The notes beneath the pieces were generated by a model. That model did no database searches. It was not told the DNA's origin and saw nothing but the letters and a program-made list of their open reading frames with translations. A stretch of DNA of 53,147 bases, taken from the NCBI GenBank assembly GCA_945897795.1, contig CAMDFT010000012.1, forward strand, positions 1 to 53,147, given 5' to 3'. Below are positions 50,777-53,147 of this stretch, one piece after another. The translations under genes were made by a program, and so were the position numbers. The stretch comes from Limnohabitans sp. Rim8 (GTDB lineage Bacteria; Pseudomonadota; Gammaproteobacteria; Burkholderiales; Burkholderiaceae_C). Positions within the stretch are counted from its first letter, which is position 1. Every line of letters begins with the position of its first letter.

Positions 50777-53050
50777 ATGAAATTTCGTTTCCCCATCGTC
50801 ATCATTGACGAAGATTACCGCTCTGAAAATACTTCGGGCTTGGGTATCCGTGCTTTGGCTGACGCCATCGTGGTCGAAGGTCTTGAAGTCCTGGGGGTCA
50901 CCAGTTACGGCGATCTGTCGCAGTTTGCGCAGCAGCAAAGTCGTGCCAGTGCCTTCATTCTGTCCATCGACGATGAAGAGTTTTCGCCAGGGCCAGACTT
51001 GGACCCGGCCGTCATCAACTTGCGGGCTTTCATTGACGAAGTGCGCCGCAAGAACGCCGACGTGCCCATCTACATCTATGGCGAGACCAAGACCTCTCGC
51101 CATCTGCCCAACGACATCTTGCGTGAGCTGCACGGCTTTATTCACATGTTTGAAGACACGCCCGAGTTTGTGGCGCGGCACATCATTCGTGAGGCCAAAA
51201 GCTATCTGGAAGGCGTCCAACCGCCTTTTTTCAAAGCACTGCTCGACTACGCCGAAGACGGTTCCTATTCGTGGCACTGCCCCGGTCACTCGGGTGGCGT
51301 GGCCTTTTTGAAAAGCCCCGTGGGCCAGATGTACCACCAGTTTTATGGCGAGAACATGTTGCGCGCCGACGTGTGCAACGCGGTGGAAGAATTGGGCCAA
51401 TTGCTGGACCACAACGGCGCCATTGGCGAGAGCGAGCGCAATGCGGCGCGCATCTTCAATGCCGACCATTGCTTCTTTGTGACCAACGGCACCAGCACCT
51501 CCAACAAGATCGTCTGGCACCACACCGTGGCTCCGGGCGATGTGGTGGTGGTGGACCGCAATTGCCACAAATCCATCTTGCATTCGATCATCATGACCGG
51601 GGCCATTCCGGTGTTCATGAAGCCCACGCGCAACCACTTTGGCATCATCGGTCCGATTCCTAAAAGTGAGTTTGAGCCAGCCGCCATCATGGCCAAGATC
51701 AAGGCCAATCCCTTGCTCAAGGGTGTAGACCCGAAAAAGGTCAAGCCGCGCGTGATGACGCTCACCCAGTCCACTTATGACGGTGTTTTGTACAACACCG
51801 AAACCATCAAGAGCATGCTGGACGGCTACGTCGAGAATTTGCACTTTGACGAGGCTTGGTTGCCCCACGCGGCCTTTCACCCGTTTTATGGTCCTTACCA
51901 CGCGATGGGTAAAAAACGCGCCCGCCCGAAAGAGTCGGTGGTGTACGCCACGCAATCCATCCACAAGTTGCTCGCGGGCATCAGCCAAGCCAGCCATGTG
52001 TTGGTGCAAGATGCGCAAAACACCAAGCTGGACCGGCACTTGTTTAACGAGGCGTACCTGATGCACACCTCGACCAGTCCGCAGTACAGCATCATTGCCA
52101 GCTGCGATGTGGCCGCCGCCATGATGGAGCCACCCGGCGGCACTGCGCTGGTGGAAGAAAGCATTGCCGAAGCGCTGGATTTCCGCCGCGCCATGCGCAA
52201 GATCGACGCCGAGTATGGCAAAGACTGGTGGTTCAAGGTCTGGGGCCCGGAGAAGTATGCCGATGAAGGCATTGGCCGTGCCGACGACTGGATCTTGCGC
52301 AACGATCCACGCAAAAAATCGAGCAAGTGGCACGGCTTTGGCAACCAATTGGCCGACGGCTTTAACATGTTGGACCCCATCAAGTCGACCATCGTGACAC
52401 CGGGTTTGGATTTGGATGGCAAGTTTGACAAAACCGGCATTCCAGCGTCCATCGTCAGCAAGTTCTTGACCGAGCATGGCGTGGTGGTGGAGAAGACGGG
52501 CCTCTACAGCTTCTTCATCATGTTCACCATCGGCATCACCAAGGGCCGCTGGAACTCTTTGCTCACGGCTTTGCAGCAGTTCAAGGACGAATACGCCAAG
52601 AACCAACCGATGTGGAAAATCATGCCGGAGTTCTGCCAAAAGCACCCGCGCTATGAGCGCATGGGCTTGCGCGATTTGTGTCAGCATGTGCACGAGATGT
52701 ACGCCAAGTACGACATTGCCATTTTGACAACCGACATGTATTTGTCGGACCTGGCCCCGGCCATGCGCCCTTCAGATGCTTATGCCCACATTGCACAACG
52801 CAAGACCGAGCGGGTGGAAATTGACCACTTGGAAGGCCGTGTCACTGTCGGTCTGGTCACGCCTTACCCCCCAGGCATTCCTTTGTTGATCCCTGGCGAG
52901 GTCTTCAACAAGAAAATAGTGGATTACCTCAAGTTCGCACGCGAGTTCAATGAGAAGTGCCCGGGTTTCGAGACCGACATCCATGGTTTGGTCGAAATCA
53001 AGGACGACGATGGCAAGAAGCGGTACTTTGCGGATTGCGTGAAGGCCTGA
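50777..53050 (+). CDS. Arginine/lysine/ornithine decarboxylase (large PLP fold III-type, AdiA/LdcC family)
   Basis: 757 residues, near AdiA and LdcC length. The N-terminal wing domain (about 1-130, MKFRFPIVIIDEDYRS) resembles a response-regulator fold without the phosphorylation site. The PLP core has WHCPGHSGGVAFLKSP, FFVTNGTSTSNKIVWHH, LHFDEAWLPHAAFHPFY and Lys397 in ATQSIHKLLAG, the Schiff-base lysine. The C-terminal domain has VTPYPPGIPLLIPGE. It decarboxylates a basic amino acid to agmatine, cadaverine or putrescine. It has no antiporter neighbour, so a biosynthetic role in polyamines seems more likely than acid stress. The exact substrate is not decided. Confidence 0.92.
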   Translation: MKFRFPIVIIDEDYRSENTSGLGIRALADAIVVEGLEVLGVTSYGDLSQFAQQQSRASAFILSIDDEEFSPGPDLDPAVINLRAFIDEVRRKNADVPIYIYGETKTSRHLPNDILRELHGFIHMFEDTPEFVARHIIREAKSYLEGVQPPFFKALLDYAEDGSYSWHCPGHSGGVAFLKSPVGQMYHQFYGENMLRADVCNAVEELGQLLDHNGAIGESERNAARIFNADHCFFVTNGTSTSNKIVWHHTVAPGDVVVVDRNCHKSILHSIIMTGAIPVFMKPTRNHFGIIGPIPKSEFEPAAIMAKIKANPLLKGVDPKKVKPRVMTLTQSTYDGVLYNTETIKSMLDGYVENLHFDEAWLPHAAFHPFYGPYHAMGKKRARPKESVVYATQSIHKLLAGISQASHVLVQDAQNTKLDRHLFNEAYLMHTSTSPQYSIIASCDVAAAMMEPPGGTALVEESIAEALDFRRAMRKIDAEYGKDWWFKVWGPEKYADEGIGRADDWILRNDPRKKSSKWHGFGNQLADGFNMLDPIKSTIVTPGLDLDGKFDKTGIPASIVSKFLTEHGVVVEKTGLYSFFIMFTIGITKGRWNSLLTALQQFKDEYAKNQPMWKIMPEFCQKHPRYERMGLRDLCQHVHEMYAKYDIAILTTDMYLSDLAPAMRPSDAYAHIAQRKTERVEIDHLEGRVTVGLVTPYPPGIPLLIPGEVFNKKIVDYLKFAREFNEKCPGFETDIHGLVEIKDDDGKKRYFADCVKA

Positions 53051-53147
53051 CCCTTGCTTTCGGTGAGGGGCTCTGGTGTATTTGAGTCCTTGGGGAGGGC
53101 AGGTGAGCTGGGGCCCTGTGCGGGGGCTCAGAGGCGCTTCGCTTTGC

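Noticed and set aside
50660-52693. 677-codon open frame antisense to the decarboxylase
   Set aside because: It overlaps a full-length conserved enzyme on the other strand, and its product resembles nothing I know.
1-53147. CRISPR array, prophage, IS element or biosynthetic gene cluster
   Set aside because: No spaced direct repeats, transposase, integrase, phage structural genes or PKS/NRPS modules were found on either strand.

Overview
The window is about 53 kb of GC-rich chromosome. It reads as a betaproteobacterium of the order Burkholderiales, most likely family Comamonadaceae (Limnohabitans, Rhodoferax or Hydrogenophaga relatives). This is inference from gene content, codon use and neighbourhoods such as lptG-lptF/pepA-holC, cysB-cbiX and the many TRAP, CaiB and acyl-CoA genes; I ran no taxonomic search. 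Genes are densely packed, often with 4-bp ATGA overlaps. There is no phage, integrase, transposase, CRISPR array or rRNA.

Layout. 1-5.3 kb: start of ETF-ubiquinone oxidoreductase (cut by the window edge), an SDR dehydrogenase with a thioesterase, a PF10118 putative metalloprotein divergent from a TetR regulator, two AhpD/CMD-fold proteins and a nitroreductase. 5.4-9.7 kb: a single-chain double acyl-CoA dehydrogenase, a PAS-LuxR regulator, and the divergent scoAB genes for 3-oxoacid CoA-transferase. 9.7-12.3 kb: tRNA-Gly(CCC), succinate-semialdehyde dehydrogenase and a VapBC-type toxin-antitoxin pair. 12.3-15.1 kb: alaS. 15.1-20.1 kb: a minus-strand operon dctP-dctQ-dctM-crotonase-CaiB, which takes up an unknown carboxylate and passes it through CoA chemistry. 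20.2-25.4 kb: a class V (serine-glyoxylate type) aminotransferase, a GntR/FCD regulator and a 1037-residue FAD/Fe-S 2-hydroxyacid dehydrogenase. 25.4-32.3 kb: housekeeping genes (RluA-type pseudouridine synthase, trmB, nth, aminotransferase, hydrolase, DUF3820, def, AMP-forming acyl-CoA synthetase). 32.5-33.8 kb: a serine hydrolase.

33.8-40.9 kb is the most unusual part. A LysR regulator is divergent from six same-strand genes: GST, CmcJ/NvfI-family putative oxygenase, RuBisCO-like protein, DUF1537 acid-sugar kinase, SDR and alpha/beta hydrolase. The RuBisCO-like protein plus DUF1537 kinase pair matches the known 3-oxo-isoapionate branch of apiose/apionate breakdown, but the GST and CmcJ-like genes do not belong to that pathway as I know it. 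I infer a catabolic route for an acid sugar or a decorated derivative, in which the front genes release the substrate, the SDR oxidises it, the kinase phosphorylates it and the RuBisCO-like enzyme breaks a C-C bond next to the carboxylate.

41.0-48.9 kb: a lipoprotein hydrolase, a YbdL-type aminotransferase, cysB, short cbiX, lptG and lptF on the minus strand; then pepA, holC and a small hypothetical gene on the plus strand. 49.2-53.1 kb: a livK-type binding protein, tRNA-Ser(GGA) and a large PLP-dependent basic amino acid decarboxylase.

Limits: all calls come from reading translations and DNA by eye. No homology, structure or RNA-folding computation was run, and substrate assignments are inference unless stated otherwise.
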